DNA of 58,725 bases from Prochlorococcus sp. AG-670-N10 (GTDB lineage: Bacteria > Cyanobacteriota > Cyanobacteriia > PCC-6307 > Cyanobiaceae). Both the position numbers and the translations under genes were made by a program. The notes under the pieces were generated by a model that searched no databases, was not told the origin of the DNA, and was given only the letters and a program-made list of their open reading frames with translations. The stretch spans positions 1-58,725 of the forward strand of contig QCSX01000007.1 in the NCBI GenBank assembly GCA_003209065.1, given 5' to 3'. This document shows, one piece after another, positions 1-9,768 of the stretch. The stretch's first letter is position 1. Each line of letters begins with the position of its first letter.

Positions 1-998
<998 letters not shown>

Positions 999-1046
999 AT
1001 TATCAACTTTTATAAATATTTTTAAACTCTCTAAAAATTTAAATTA

Positions 1047-1451
1047 ATGGCAATTTTACTAAAGGTCTTAGCTCCAAATCAGAATGTTTACGAAGGTGAT
1101 GCTGATGAGGTAATTCTTCCAAGTACCACAGGTCAAATCGGGGTACTCCCTGGACATATATCTTTAGTTACGGCTATTGATATTGGTGTTTTAAGACTAA
1201 GAATGAATTCAAAATGGAAATCTATAGCCTTAATGGGTGGCTTTGCTGAAATCGAATCAGATGAAGTGATAGTTTTAGTTAATAATGCTGAAATTGGTTC
1301 AGAAATTAATCTCCAAAATGCTGAGGATGCGCTTAAAAAAGCAAAATCAGCAATTGGTAAATTTCCTGAAAATGAAAAAAGTCCAGAAAAAATAAAAGCT
1401 CTTAATGAAATATCAAAAGCCGAGGCAAGAATTCAAGCGTCAAAAAACTAA
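1047..1451 (+). CDS. atpC: ATP synthase F1 subunit epsilon
   Basis: Epsilon subunit of F1 (atpE in cyanobacterial nomenclature), which links the gamma stalk to the c-ring and restrains ATP hydrolysis. The 134-aa length is normal. The N-terminal beta-sandwich is recognised by the [18 protein letters not shown] stretch near residues 24-42; the C-terminal part is a Lys/Glu/Ala-rich helical hairpin. ATG start 48 nt after the beta stop, so co-transcribed with it. Its stop lies 3 nt from the stop of the convergent PSRP-3 gene, leaving no terminator between them. Confidence 0.97.
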   Translation: MAILLKVLAPNQNVYEGDADEVILPSTTGQIGVLPGHISLVTAIDIGVLRLRMNSKWKSIALMGGFAEIESDEVIVLVNNAEIGSEINLQNAEDALKKAKSAIGKFPENEKSPEKIKALNEISKAEARIQASKN

Positions 1452-1454
1452 ATT

Positions 1455-1931
1455 TTAAGCAGTTCCACAGAAAGCAACCTCAGGGAATTTGAGTTTCGCC
1501 TCCTCCAATTTCTTTGTTTTACCCTCTTCTTGCCAATAATTTATTACTTCAGTGGCTTTATTTAAAATTTCAACTCTTTCATTATCAGTAATCCAACCTT
1601 TATTTTCTAATTCACTTTTTAATTTTTCCCAAGCGTCATCTCTTGGCCAAAAATAATAAGCAGTAAGAGGACTTGGACCTCCTCCCACAATTTGATCTAC
1701 CGCTAATGCAACGTTATCAGGTAACCATAAAATTTTAATAATAAATCTACCCTCATCAGGTTTAGGTGTATAGCCTGTAGGAACTCCATCTTCATCTATT
1801 TTGGCAGCGGCCAAAACAGCGTTTGCACCCATCATCCCGGCATTGGGAGATATTTTTTTAGTTTTTTGAGAATCACTTTTTTGTTCTTGTGGTTCTGGTG
1901 TATTCTCGTTGACCTTATCTGATGAAGACAT
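1455..1931 (-). CDS. ycf65: 30S ribosomal protein PSRP-3 / Ycf65 family
   Basis: Small-subunit ribosomal protein specific to cyanobacteria and plastids. The conserved core begins near residue 60 and is recognised by [18 protein letters not shown], then [20 protein letters not shown] and a C-terminal EVINYWQEE. The protein is 158 aa, while the conserved core is about 100 aa; the extra N-terminal part (residues 1-55) is Ser/Lys/Pro/Glu-rich, low complexity and probably disordered. The start is the ATG at 1931; I see no better internal start that would remove the tail. The family assignment is firm; the role of the N-terminal extension is unknown. Confidence 0.9.
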   Translation of the reverse strand: MSSSDKVNENTPEPQEQKSDSQKTKKISPNAGMMGANAVLAAAKIDEDGVPTGYTPKPDEGRFIIKILWLPDNVALAVDQIVGGGPSPLTAYYFWPRDDAWEKLKSELENKGWITDNERVEILNKATEVINYWQEEGKTKKLEEAKLKFPEVAFCGTA

Positions 1932-2038
1932 TCAATATTTTTAAGACATAATTAATAATTTATCAGCTTATGGACACTAATTGATAATTTGATTAGAAAT
2001 TCTTGCTTTTATTTATTCATAAATACTGAAACTTTATT

Positions 2039-2197
2039 TTATCTATCATTAGACACTTCATAAAAATCGTAAATAGTTCTTTCTAAAGAGTCCCAAAGGT
2101 CTTTAGGAATATCATTTTCTTCTGCAAACATTCCAAGTTGGCTAGCTAAGCCTCTTGCTTGAGATAATTTGGAATCATAAGAATTAGTTTTATTCAT
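2039..2197 (-). CDS. Small conserved-looking hypothetical protein, 52 aa
   Basis: ATG start at 2197, TAA at 2039-2041. The peptide begins MNKTNSYDSKLSQARGLASQ and ends FYEVSNDR. It is soluble and helical-looking, with an acidic middle and no membrane segment, signal peptide or cysteine. It lies 55 nt downstream of pepP on the same strand and upstream of PSRP-3, so it could be transcribed with pepP. I do not recognise a family. Support is an intact frame with sensible amino-acid composition in an otherwise empty gap of about 320 nt; function unknown. Confidence 0.6.
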   Translation of the reverse strand: MNKTNSYDSKLSQARGLASQLGMFAEENDIPKDLWDSLERTIYDFYEVSNDR

Positions 2198-2252
2198 GTT
2201 AATTTTTTATCACTATAAAAAAATAAATCTATTAACTGTATAAGTCAAATAT

Positions 2253-3578
2253 TCAAGATTCTAAATCTGAAATTTCTTTCAATGCTGCAACGCTGAGAAT
2301 TTCTGGCTCTTTTTCATTCACAAGTACATCATCTTCAATTCTTATTCCAATTCCTTTCCATTTTTCATCAATACTAGGTTGATCATCAGGAACGGGAATC
2401 CTGTCACTTATATAAATACCTGGTTCGACAGTAAGTATCATTCCATTCTGCAATGGAACATCATATTCTCCCATCCTATAGGCTCCAACATCATGAACGT
2501 CCAAACCAAGCCAATGTCCAGTTCTATGCATATAAAGATGTTTATAAGATCCCTTTTCGATTATCCCATCAGTATCTCCTCTCAATAGTCCAATTTCTTT
2601 TAATCCCTCAATCAGAATTCTTAAAGCAACATTATGAACATTAGTAGAGTTAGAACCTCTTACAGAACTCTTAATTGCGGCTTTCTGTGCTTCTAAAACA
2701 ATTTCATATATAGTCTTTTGCTCTTTAGAAAATTTTCCTCCGATAGGAATAGTTCTTGTTATGTCTCCATTGTAATAATCAATTAATGAACAACCAGCAT
2801 CTACCAATAATAAATCCCCTTTATTTAACTCAGAGTTATTTAATGTATAGTGCAAGATGCAAGCATTATCACCTGAAGCAACTATAGAGTTATAAGCAGG
2901 TCCTCTTGCACCTTTTTCTAAAAAGAATCCTTCTATTAATCCTTGAATTTGTCTTTCATTATTTTTTAATGAAATAGATTCTCTAACTAATTCATGTGCT
3001 TCTGCTGAAATTTGAGTAGCCTCTCTCATCCTATTGATCTCAAAATCACTTTTAATTAAGCGCATTTCATTGAGATAAATTTCAGGAGATTTTATAGAAT
3101 TTGCTCCTATGCCTGCCCTTGAACGAGCTTCAAGTTGTTGAGAGAATATTTCCAAAACAGTTTTTTCAATTTTAGGATGTTTACCTAATGAATAAATAAT
3201 CTCATCCGAATTACCAATAAAAGATGGTAGTAAAGTCTTAAAGTCATTAATTGAATGAGCTTTATCAGCTTTAAATTCTCTTTCGGCACCTTCTACGCCC
3301 CATCGAAAGCCATGCCATACCTCACTAATAATATCCTTTGGAGAAACAAACAAAATAAACCTTTCTCCTTTTGGCTTATGAGATAAGAAAAGAGCAATTG
3401 AATCAGGCTCATCAAAGCCAGTCAGATACCAAAAATTACTATCTTGTCTAAAAGGATATTCACAATCCGCGTGATGCTTAACTAAGCTAGAGCTAGGAAT
3501 AATAGCAACTTTACCGTTTAATTTATTTAAGAAAATTTCTCTTCTTTCTTCAAAAATTTTGCTATTAGTTCTAAACAT
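2253..3578 (-). CDS. pepP: Xaa-Pro aminopeptidase (M24B)
   Basis: Cytoplasmic metallopeptidase that removes an N-terminal residue preceding proline. At 441 aa it matches bacterial aminopeptidase P. The N-terminal creatinase-like domain includes SNFWYLTGFDEPDS (about 47-60). The pita-bread catalytic domain carries the five dinuclear-metal ligands: Asp260 (LLLVDAG), Asp272 (NGDITRT), His355 (HRTGHWLGLD), Glu385 (TVEPGIYI) and Glu415 (IRIEDDV). All are present, so it should be active. ATG start at 3578. It is divergent from the CNNM-family gene at 3652, with a 73-nt shared upstream region. Confidence 0.96.
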   Translation of the reverse strand: MFRTNSKIFEERREIFLNKLNGKVAIIPSSSLVKHHADCEYPFRQDSNFWYLTGFDEPDSIALFLSHKPKGERFILFVSPKDIISEVWHGFRWGVEGAEREFKADKAHSINDFKTLLPSFIGNSDEIIYSLGKHPKIEKTVLEIFSQQLEARSRAGIGANSIKSPEIYLNEMRLIKSDFEINRMREATQISAEAHELVRESISLKNNERQIQGLIEGFFLEKGARGPAYNSIVASGDNACILHYTLNNSELNKGDLLLVDAGCSLIDYYNGDITRTIPIGGKFSKEQKTIYEIVLEAQKAAIKSSVRGSNSTNVHNVALRILIEGLKEIGLLRGDTDGIIEKGSYKHLYMHRTGHWLGLDVHDVGAYRMGEYDVPLQNGMILTVEPGIYISDRIPVPDDQPSIDEKWKGIGIRIEDDVLVNEKEPEILSVAALKEISDLES

Positions 3579-3651
3579 AAATCTTAGATTGGCTAGTTTT
3601 ATAAAAAAGTGGAAGAATGAATTACAAGTTATTTAAACCTAATCAATTTAA

Positions 3652-4629
3652 ATGGAACCAAGTGTTTACATTCTAATTTTACTGATAATAATTATTTTAG
3701 TAGGTTCGGCATGTTGTTCAGGAGCAGAAGCAGCTTTTTTAGCAGTAAATTCAATAAGGATTTTAGAATTAGCATCAAAACAAAAACCTAAAAGTTCCGC
3801 GAATCAACTACTTAAACTTAGAAAACATCTGGGAAGAACATTAACTGTAATTACGATAACTAATAATGGGTTTAACATAATTGGGAGTCTCCTTTTAGGA
3901 GTCTATGGGGCCTTAATAATTAAAAGTAGTTTCGGTTTAACATTATTTTCAATCGCTTTCTATGTATTAGTTGTATTACTTGGAGAAGTACTTCCTAAAG
4001 CACTTGGCACAAGATTTTCATTACAAATAGCTATATTATCTGTTCCTGTTTTGAGGATGTTAAATAGTTTTATGAGGCCATTTTTAATTTTAATAGAGCA
4101 ATTATTTCCTGTAATCACTGCAGAAAATGAGATCTCAACTGATGAAGCAGAGATTAGACAAATGGCGAAAATTGGCTCACAGAAAGGATTTATAGAGGCT
4201 GACGAAGCAGCAATGATACTTAAGGTTTTTCAATTAAATGATTTAAAAGCTAAAGATTTAATGATCCCTAGAGTATCAGCGCCTAGTCTTGATGGGTCCT
4301 CAAATCTTGATGAAATTTCAAAACTTATAATTTCAAATAATTCTCCATGGTGGGTTGTTTTGGGAGATAAAGTTGACAAAATACAAGGAATAGCCAAACG
4401 TGAAGACTTATTGACTAATCTTATCAAAGGTGAAAATAAAAAATTACTATCTGAATTATGTGATCCTGTTGACTACATCCCAGAAATGATAAAAGTAGAC
4501 AAGTTGTTAACTAGATTTGACAAGGATCATAAAGACGTGAAAGTAGTAGTAGATGAATTCGGGGGGTTCGTGGGAATAATTGGATCAGAGGCTGTTCTCT
4601 CTGTACTTGCTGGTTGGTGGCAAGAATAA
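3652..4629 (+). CDS. CNNM/DUF21 membrane protein with CBS pair (HlyC/CorC-like)
   Basis: 325-aa member of the DUF21/CNNM family, proposed to act in Mg2+ or other divalent-metal transport or sensing. Residues 1-165 hold the hydrophobic DUF21 segments, starting EPSVYILILLIIIILVGSA and including the polar, conserved EVLPKALGTRF. About 175-320 form a CBS pair, with LKAKDLMIPR and DEFGGFVGIIGSEAV. It ends right after the second CBS motif and lacks the C-terminal CorC_HlyC domain of longer homologs, so this is a short form. First gene of a plus-strand run with the GTPase, nadD and nadE. Older 'hemolysin' labels for this family are misleading. Confidence 0.85.
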   Translation: MEPSVYILILLIIIILVGSACCSGAEAAFLAVNSIRILELASKQKPKSSANQLLKLRKHLGRTLTVITITNNGFNIIGSLLLGVYGALIIKSSFGLTLFSIAFYVLVVLLGEVLPKALGTRFSLQIAILSVPVLRMLNSFMRPFLILIEQLFPVITAENEISTDEAEIRQMAKIGSQKGFIEADEAAMILKVFQLNDLKAKDLMIPRVSAPSLDGSSNLDEISKLIISNNSPWWVVLGDKVDKIQGIAKREDLLTNLIKGENKKLLSELCDPVDYIPEMIKVDKLLTRFDKDHKDVKVVVDEFGGFVGIIGSEAVLSVLAGWWQE

Positions 4630-4631
4630 AT

Positions 4632-5873
4632 ATGGAGGAAATTAATATTGATAAAAATTATTTACTTTTGAAAAAATGGTGGGAAAGTATAGATCTTACA
4701 AACTATGAAAAAAGTAATTTAAATAAAGATATCATTTCTTTTAATCAACAACTTTTCAGACTCAAAGAGAAACAATTAAAGATTGGGATATACGGAAAAT
4801 CAGGCGTTGGGAAATCTTCTATATTAAATTTATTATTAAACAAAAACGAGTTTAAAACAGATATTATTAATGGATCTACAAAAAATATTGAAGGGAAAGA
4901 GTGGTCTTTTAAACATAAAATCCTAAAAACTATTGAATTAATTGATTCTCCAGGATTTGATTTTTGTGATATCAAAGATCCTAAAAATATATTCTCGCAA
5001 ATTAATAGTTTAGAACTTGTTTTATTTACCATAACTGGGGATATAAATAGAAATGAGATGTCTCAAATAAATTCATTTATCCAGAATGGGAAAAAAGTGA
5101 TTATTTTATTAAATAAAATTGATACTTGGAATGGGCATGATTTAAAAAATATTTTGCAAAATATAAGATTGAAACTTCCTCAAAATATAAATATCCCAAT
5201 TATATTAAACTCAAAGAATAACATTAAGAATCAAATAACTGATTTAATTCACAAGGATGGCGTAAGTTTATTAACTGTAAACTCTCTTCAATTAGCTGAT
5301 AAATTATTCTTGAAAATAAAAGAACAACGATTAAAAAGAAGGCAAAGGGAAGCTCAGTCTATTATTGGTAAATTTGCAACAATCAAAGCATCAGGAGTAG
5401 CATTAAATCCATTAATTTTTATTGATATTGCCGGAGGTTTTGCATTAGATACTGCATTAGTTAGTGAACTCAGTAAAGTTTATGGGTTAAATCTTAAAGG
5501 TGAATCAGCACGAAAAATCATCAAAAAGATTTCTATAAATAATATTTTCCTTGGAGCTACTCAAATTGGCATAAATACATCTTTTAATTTATTACGTAAA
5601 ATTTTCTTGGCCACTGCTCCTTTTACGAATGGTTTATCATTATTACCCTACGGACCAGTTGCTATTGTACAAGCAGCAATATCGGTTCGCGCAACAAAAA
5701 TAGTTGGGAAATTAGCCGCTAAAGAAATATTTAGAAAAAGCAAAGAATGTCTTTTAGATCCATCCCACATTATTAAAAAAATCATAATGAAAGAACCTGA
5801 TATTTTTGAATATACAAAAATTTATTTATCTAATAAAAATTTAGATAATAATTTTTCTATTTTTCTACCTTGA
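4632..5873 (+). CDS. Era-like GTPase with C-terminal DUF697-type hydrophobic domain
   Basis: Start taken as the ATG at 4632, 3 nt after the upstream stop; an in-frame TTG at 4614 would overlap the previous gene. From this ATG the protein is 413 aa. G motifs are clear: P-loop GKSGVGKS (55-62), DSPGF (105-109) and NKID (161-164). After residue about 240 the sequence is rich in hydrophobic and glycine residues (LNPLIFIDIAGGFALDTALV; LPYGPVAIVQAAISVRATKI), which matches the DUF697 domain linked to GTPases in cyanobacteria and probably contacts membranes. Substrate and role are unknown. Tight coupling to the CNNM protein and nadD is seen directly; a functional link is only inferred. Confidence 0.85.
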   Translation: MEEINIDKNYLLLKKWWESIDLTNYEKSNLNKDIISFNQQLFRLKEKQLKIGIYGKSGVGKSSILNLLLNKNEFKTDIINGSTKNIEGKEWSFKHKILKTIELIDSPGFDFCDIKDPKNIFSQINSLELVLFTITGDINRNEMSQINSFIQNGKKVIILLNKIDTWNGHDLKNILQNIRLKLPQNINIPIILNSKNNIKNQITDLIHKDGVSLLTVNSLQLADKLFLKIKEQRLKRRQREAQSIIGKFATIKASGVALNPLIFIDIAGGFALDTALVSELSKVYGLNLKGESARKIIKKISINNIFLGATQIGINTSFNLLRKIFLATAPFTNGLSLLPYGPVAIVQAAISVRATKIVGKLAAKEIFRKSKECLLDPSHIIKKIIMKEPDIFEYTKIYLSNKNLDNNFSIFLP

Positions 5874-6451
5874 AATTTGATACTAAAAATCGAATTGCCT
5901 TATTTGGGACTAGTGCGGATCCACCAACCATTGGTCACAAAAAAATACTTGAAGAATTATCAAACATTTATTCTTGTGTTGTTACTTATGCAAGTGATAA
6001 TCCAAAAAAAAAGCATAAAGAAAATATTTTTTTTAGAAACCTTTTATTAAAATCACTAATAAAAGATATAAATAATCCTAAAATCATTTTTAATCAAAAA
6101 ATAAGTAGCCAATGGGCTATCGAATCTATTGAAGAATGTAAAAAAATTTATCCCTTTAGTAAAGTAGATTTTGTAATAGGTAGTGATTTAATTACGGAAA
6201 TTTCCTCATGGAAAAATTTTGATAAAATTATTCATGCAGTTAAATTACTAATCATCAAAAGGGAAGGATATCCAATTGAATCTAAGACTCTTAAAATGTT
6301 AAAAACGAACAAAGTTATTTTTGAAATTTCTTCATTAAACATTCCCAATATTTCTAGTTCAATGGTTAGATTAAAGAATAATTATTCTGATTTACCTAAA
6401 TCATTAATCGATATAGTGAAGAAGAATAACTTATATGAATCCATTAGGTAG
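5870..6451 (+). CDS. nadD: Nicotinate-nucleotide adenylyltransferase
   Basis: Adenylates nicotinate mononucleotide to form deamido-NAD, the step before NadE. 193 aa. The nucleotidyltransferase motif appears as GTSADPPTIGHKK (about 13-25), with the TxGH form of the HxGH site at residues 20-23. The KxDFVIGSDLI motif is in the middle and the ISSSMVR motif near the C terminus. The start is TTG at 5870, overlapping the TGA of the GTPase gene as TTGA, so translation is probably coupled. nadE starts 4 nt after its stop, making a two-enzyme NAD operon. Confidence 0.92.
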   Translation: MKFDTKNRIALFGTSADPPTIGHKKILEELSNIYSCVVTYASDNPKKKHKENIFFRNLLLKSLIKDINNPKIIFNQKISSQWAIESIEECKKIYPFSKVDFVIGSDLITEISSWKNFDKIIHAVKLLIIKREGYPIESKTLKMLKTNKVIFEISSLNIPNISSSMVRLKNNYSDLPKSLIDIVKKNNLYESIR

Positions 6452-6455
6452 TTGA

Positions 6456-8153
6456 ATGAATTTTTTCATTGCACAATTGAATCCAATTGTGGGAGATCTA
6501 GAGGGTAATGCAAAAAAAATACTTAATGTAACTGGTAAAGCATATTCAAATTCTGCTGATATAGTCCTCACCCCAGAATTATCATTGTGGGGTTATCCTG
6601 CTAAAGATTTACTTCTAAAAAAAGATTTAATTGAAAGACAATATTATATTTTAGATCAATTATCCATATCAATTCATAAAAAATATGGGGATTTAAGTAT
6701 TACGGTAGGGATTGCAGAAAAGATTGATGATTCTTTTTTTCCAAATCTTTATAATTCTATTGTTCTAATTGAGGGTGGTAAATGGAAAACAATTGCACGT
6801 AAAATTATTCTCCCAACTTATGAAGTTTTTGATGAAAAACGATACTTTCGATCTGATCACAGAGTATCTGTAATCTCCAAAACAATAAGAAACAAAACTT
6901 ATAAGATTGGAATAACTATATGCGAAGATTTATGGGTTAATGAAAATATAGAAGGGAGAGGTATTCATAAAAAGAATCCGATTATAGATTTAAAGAGCAA
7001 AAAAATTGATCTTTTATTAAATTTATCTGCCTCTCCTTATACCTTCAAAAAATTCAAGTTAAGAAATAAAATTTCAAGTTTTGCTGCAAAATATCTTCAA
7101 GTCCCCTTAATATACGTTAACCAGGTAGGGGCAAATGATGATTTGATTTTTGATGGAAATAGTTTCATTATGAATAAAAACGGCTCAAAAATTAAACAAT
7201 TAAAATCATTCTCTGAGGATACGTCTAGTTGGGATATTAATGAAAATTTAAATTTAGTAGACGAAAACATATCTTCTGAAATTTCTTCAGTTTTTGATGC
7301 TTTAGTTTTAGGAGTAAGAGACTATGCTAAAAAATGCGGATTTAGATCAGCTTTAATTGGGCTAAGCGGAGGAATTGATTCAGCATTAGTTTCAGTCATT
7401 GCAACTGCTGCATTAGGAAGTGAAAAAATTTTTTGCGTTTCAATGCCTTCAAAGTGGAGCTCAGAGCATTCTAAAATCGATGCAAAAGATTTAGTTGCAA
7501 GACTAAAAATAAACTTAAGTACAATCTCAATTGAGAATATTATGTCCTCTTTTGAAGAATCTTTTATAGAAAGCTTTAACTTCAAAACAGAAGGAATAAC
7601 AAATCAAAATATTCAATCAAGGATAAGGGGTACTCTCTTAATGGCTTTAGCTAATCAAGAAAAGCATTTGTTACTATCAACAGGTAATAAATCAGAACTA
7701 GCGGTTGGATATTGCACTTTATATGGTGACATGAATGGAGGATTATCTGTAATAGGTGATTTATATAAAACTAATGTTTTTAAATTGTGTAGATGGCTTG
7801 ATAGTGAAGATTCTATAGAACATAGAAAATCATATAAATTAGATACCAAAGTAAAAATAATAGGCGATCAAATCTACAATAAGCCTCCCAGCGCTGAACT
7901 TGGTCCTGATCAACTTGATACTGATTCACTTCCTCCATACTCTTTATTGGATAAAATTCTTAAGGGAATTATTGAAGAAAAAAAAGATTTACAACTTCTT
8001 GAACAAGATGGTCATACCAAAGAACAAATTCTAAAAATAATTACACTTATTAAAAAAGCAGAATTCAAAAGAAAGCAAGCTCCTCCAATATTAAAACTAA
8101 GTAGTCAATCACTTGGAAGTGACTGGAGAGTACCAATCGCAATCTCTAATTAA
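6456..8153 (+). CDS. nadE: Glutamine-dependent NAD+ synthetase
   Basis: Amidates deamido-NAD to NAD+ with ATP, using glutamine as nitrogen donor. 565 aa, two domains. The N-terminal nitrilase-type glutaminase has the triad Glu41 (TPELSLWGY), Lys117 (ARKIILPTYEVF) and Cys157 (TICEDLWV). The C-terminal synthetase has the pyrophosphate loop SGGIDS at 305-310 and LLSTGNKSELAVGY for nucleotide binding. ATG start 4 nt downstream of nadD. The stop lies 5 nt from the stop of the convergent DUF3326 gene. Confidence 0.97.
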   Translation: MNFFIAQLNPIVGDLEGNAKKILNVTGKAYSNSADIVLTPELSLWGYPAKDLLLKKDLIERQYYILDQLSISIHKKYGDLSITVGIAEKIDDSFFPNLYNSIVLIEGGKWKTIARKIILPTYEVFDEKRYFRSDHRVSVISKTIRNKTYKIGITICEDLWVNENIEGRGIHKKNPIIDLKSKKIDLLLNLSASPYTFKKFKLRNKISSFAAKYLQVPLIYVNQVGANDDLIFDGNSFIMNKNGSKIKQLKSFSEDTSSWDINENLNLVDENISSEISSVFDALVLGVRDYAKKCGFRSALIGLSGGIDSALVSVIATAALGSEKIFCVSMPSKWSSEHSKIDAKDLVARLKINLSTISIENIMSSFEESFIESFNFKTEGITNQNIQSRIRGTLLMALANQEKHLLLSTGNKSELAVGYCTLYGDMNGGLSVIGDLYKTNVFKLCRWLDSEDSIEHRKSYKLDTKVKIIGDQIYNKPPSAELGPDQLDTDSLPPYSLLDKILKGIIEEKKDLQLLEQDGHTKEQILKIITLIKKAEFKRKQAPPILKLSSQSLGSDWRVPIAISN

Positions 8154-8158
8154 AATAG

Positions 8159-9217
8159 CTATTTATTAAAATTTAATTCTTGGACTTTATTCAACGGTCT
8201 TTTAATTGATCTCAGGTTAATTCCCTGTCGAAGAGCAAGAATTAAGCCTGCTGCCTCGAAGTAATTATCCACTTCAATGAGTTTGGGATAATTTAAATTA
8301 TGATTACCAAAATTTAGTATATTTTTATTTTTTACAGAGATTATATTTAAACCTCTCTCAATACAAGCTAATACTGCTTCTCCTCCTAATGCCCCACTTG
8401 GAACAACAATAGATTCGATATGACTTGGATGTAAGGTTATATTTTCATTTTTATCAGTCAATTCTATAAGATCTGGTGCATTACTTAATCCAATCAGTAC
8501 TGATGGCAAAAATGTATATCCTATTTCTTCTGAAGCAGCACGAGGATCTAAATTTCCATTCAATTCAATTGGACTTAATGCAGGTGCATGTGCACAGGGG
8601 ACTTTGAGAAACTTACTTATCAAGTGGCTTATTACAGCCTCCACTCCAGCAATAGGATCAACGCCCTTTCCCTCCCTATATGAATTTGTCTCAATCAAAT
8701 CTTCATTATCAGGGAATTTAGCTACTATCGCTATTGCAGTTATCCCTTTTTCTATTAGCCTTTCTCCTGCTTCAATTAAAGTATCGGGATTTTCAATTAA
8801 GCCTTCACTTATACCTTGTGATTCAGACTCAATAACTATTCCTAGCGGTTCTTTTGTTAAAACATAAGAATCAACATCAATCCCTAAAGTTGCGACACAA
8901 GCGTCTGCGGCTTGTAAATGTCTCATTAATATTTCATATTCAATACTTGAATCAAAAATTATTCCAATTTTCTGCTGTTTTACACTTTTGAGACCAATTT
9001 CTCCTTTAGCAAATCGATCTAAGCTATAACCTTCCACGTAAAAAATATCTTTGTTCCGTTCAGAAAGAGATCCCCCATTCATGACATTTGGATGAGTAAT
9101 TAAACATCCACTCGCAGAGGCTAATAATTTTGCAGCAGGAAGGGCATCTCCAGCGAATCCTCCTATTTCACATCCAATTCCAGTTGGAATAATAAATATT
9201 GTTGGGGATATTGACAT
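8159..9217 (-). CDS. DUF3326 family conserved protein
   Basis: 352-aa protein recognised as DUF3326, conserved across cyanobacteria, with no established function. It opens with ISPTIFIIPTGIGCEIGGFA and contains the conserved ITHPNVMNGG and VPCAHAPALSP stretches. There are no membrane segments and no signal peptide. Conserved Cys, His and Asn residues suggest a catalytic or cofactor pocket, but this is inference. ATG start at 9217, 4 nt after the 69-aa orphan that follows the ferredoxin, so these three minus-strand genes form one tight unit directly downstream of the atp operon. Confidence 0.8.
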   Translation of the reverse strand: MSISPTIFIIPTGIGCEIGGFAGDALPAAKLLASASGCLITHPNVMNGGSLSERNKDIFYVEGYSLDRFAKGEIGLKSVKQQKIGIIFDSSIEYEILMRHLQAADACVATLGIDVDSYVLTKEPLGIVIESESQGISEGLIENPDTLIEAGERLIEKGITAIAIVAKFPDNEDLIETNSYREGKGVDPIAGVEAVISHLISKFLKVPCAHAPALSPIELNGNLDPRAASEEIGYTFLPSVLIGLSNAPDLIELTDKNENITLHPSHIESIVVPSGALGGEAVLACIERGLNIISVKNKNILNFGNHNLNYPKLIEVDNYFEAAGLILALRQGINLRSIKRPLNKVQELNFNK

Positions 9218-9221
9218 TGAA

Positions 9222-9431
9222 TTATATTTTTGAATTCACTGGATTTACTAATACAGCCTTAATTCTTATTTTTTTTAAATTACTGGACTCTATTGAATCT
9301 TTAATATCTATAATAGACCATCTTATAACTTCCCCTTTTTTCATCAGATTTTCAATTATTAATCTCCTCAAATGAATAATGTTTTTTGATCCTGGCCAAT
9401 CTATATAAAAATCAACCTTTTTTAAGATCAT
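9222..9431 (-). CDS. Small hypothetical protein between ferredoxin and DUF3326
   Basis: 69-aa soluble protein starting MILKKVDFYIDWPGSKNIIH. Its ATG overlaps the ferredoxin TGA by 4 nt, and its stop is 4 nt before the DUF3326 start, so it is almost certainly co-translated with both. Predominantly charged, with alternating hydrophobic residues that fit a small alpha/beta fold. It has no cysteines, so it does not carry its own Fe-S cluster. I do not recognise a named domain. Context suggests a partner or maturation factor for the ferredoxin, but this is inference only. Confidence 0.7.
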   Translation of the reverse strand: MILKKVDFYIDWPGSKNIIHLRRLIIENLMKKGEVIRWSIIDIKDSIESSNLKKIRIKAVLVNPVNSKI

Positions 9432-9754
9432 TTTTGATATTTACCAAATTGATTATTATATAAATTATCTTCAACTTCATCGCCGACAATAATATGTAGA
9501 TCAGACTTTGGATACGCAACACATAAAAGAGCAAAACCCTTTTCCTTTAAATCATCATTTAAACCCATTGCATCTTCTTGTTCAACTGATCCATCAATCA
9601 CCATTGAGGCGCAGCTTGTACATACTCCCGAACAGCAACTACTTGGTAAATCAATCCCATTGGCTTTAGCAGCAGATATTATATCTTGATCTTCAGGACA
9701 TAAAAAAACGTACGTCTTTTTTTCTAATTCAACTTTTATATTATATTTCGACAT
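9428..9754 (-). CDS. Plant-type [2Fe-2S] ferredoxin with C-terminal tail
   Basis: 108-aa soluble electron carrier. The cluster ligands are Cys40, Cys45, Cys48 and Cys78, the C-x4-C-x2-C-x29-C pattern of plant-type ferredoxins; an extra Cys41 follows the first ligand. The last 20 or so residues (EVEDNLYNNQFGKYQK) extend beyond the core fold. The sequence differs from the main photosynthetic PetF around the cluster (SSCCSGVCTSCASM), so it is probably a specialised ferredoxin rather than the PSI acceptor. It sits 14 nt after the atpG stop and overlaps the downstream orphan by 4 nt. Confidence 0.9.
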   Translation of the reverse strand: MSKYNIKVELEKKTYVFLCPEDQDIISAAKANGIDLPSSCCSGVCTSCASMVIDGSVEQEDAMGLNDDLKEKGFALLCVAYPKSDLHIIVGDEVEDNLYNNQFGKYQK

Positions 9755-9768
9755 TTTTAACGATTCCG

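Noticed and set aside
4614..4631. TTG start for the GTPase, adding six residues
   Set aside because: It overlaps the previous gene, and an ATG 3 nt after that gene's stop is better placed.
8148..8161. Palindrome AAATAGCTATTT between nadE and DUF3326 as a bidirectional terminator
   Set aside because: Only a 4-bp stem with a 4-nt loop is possible, all A-T, and it lies partly in the coding ends; too weak.
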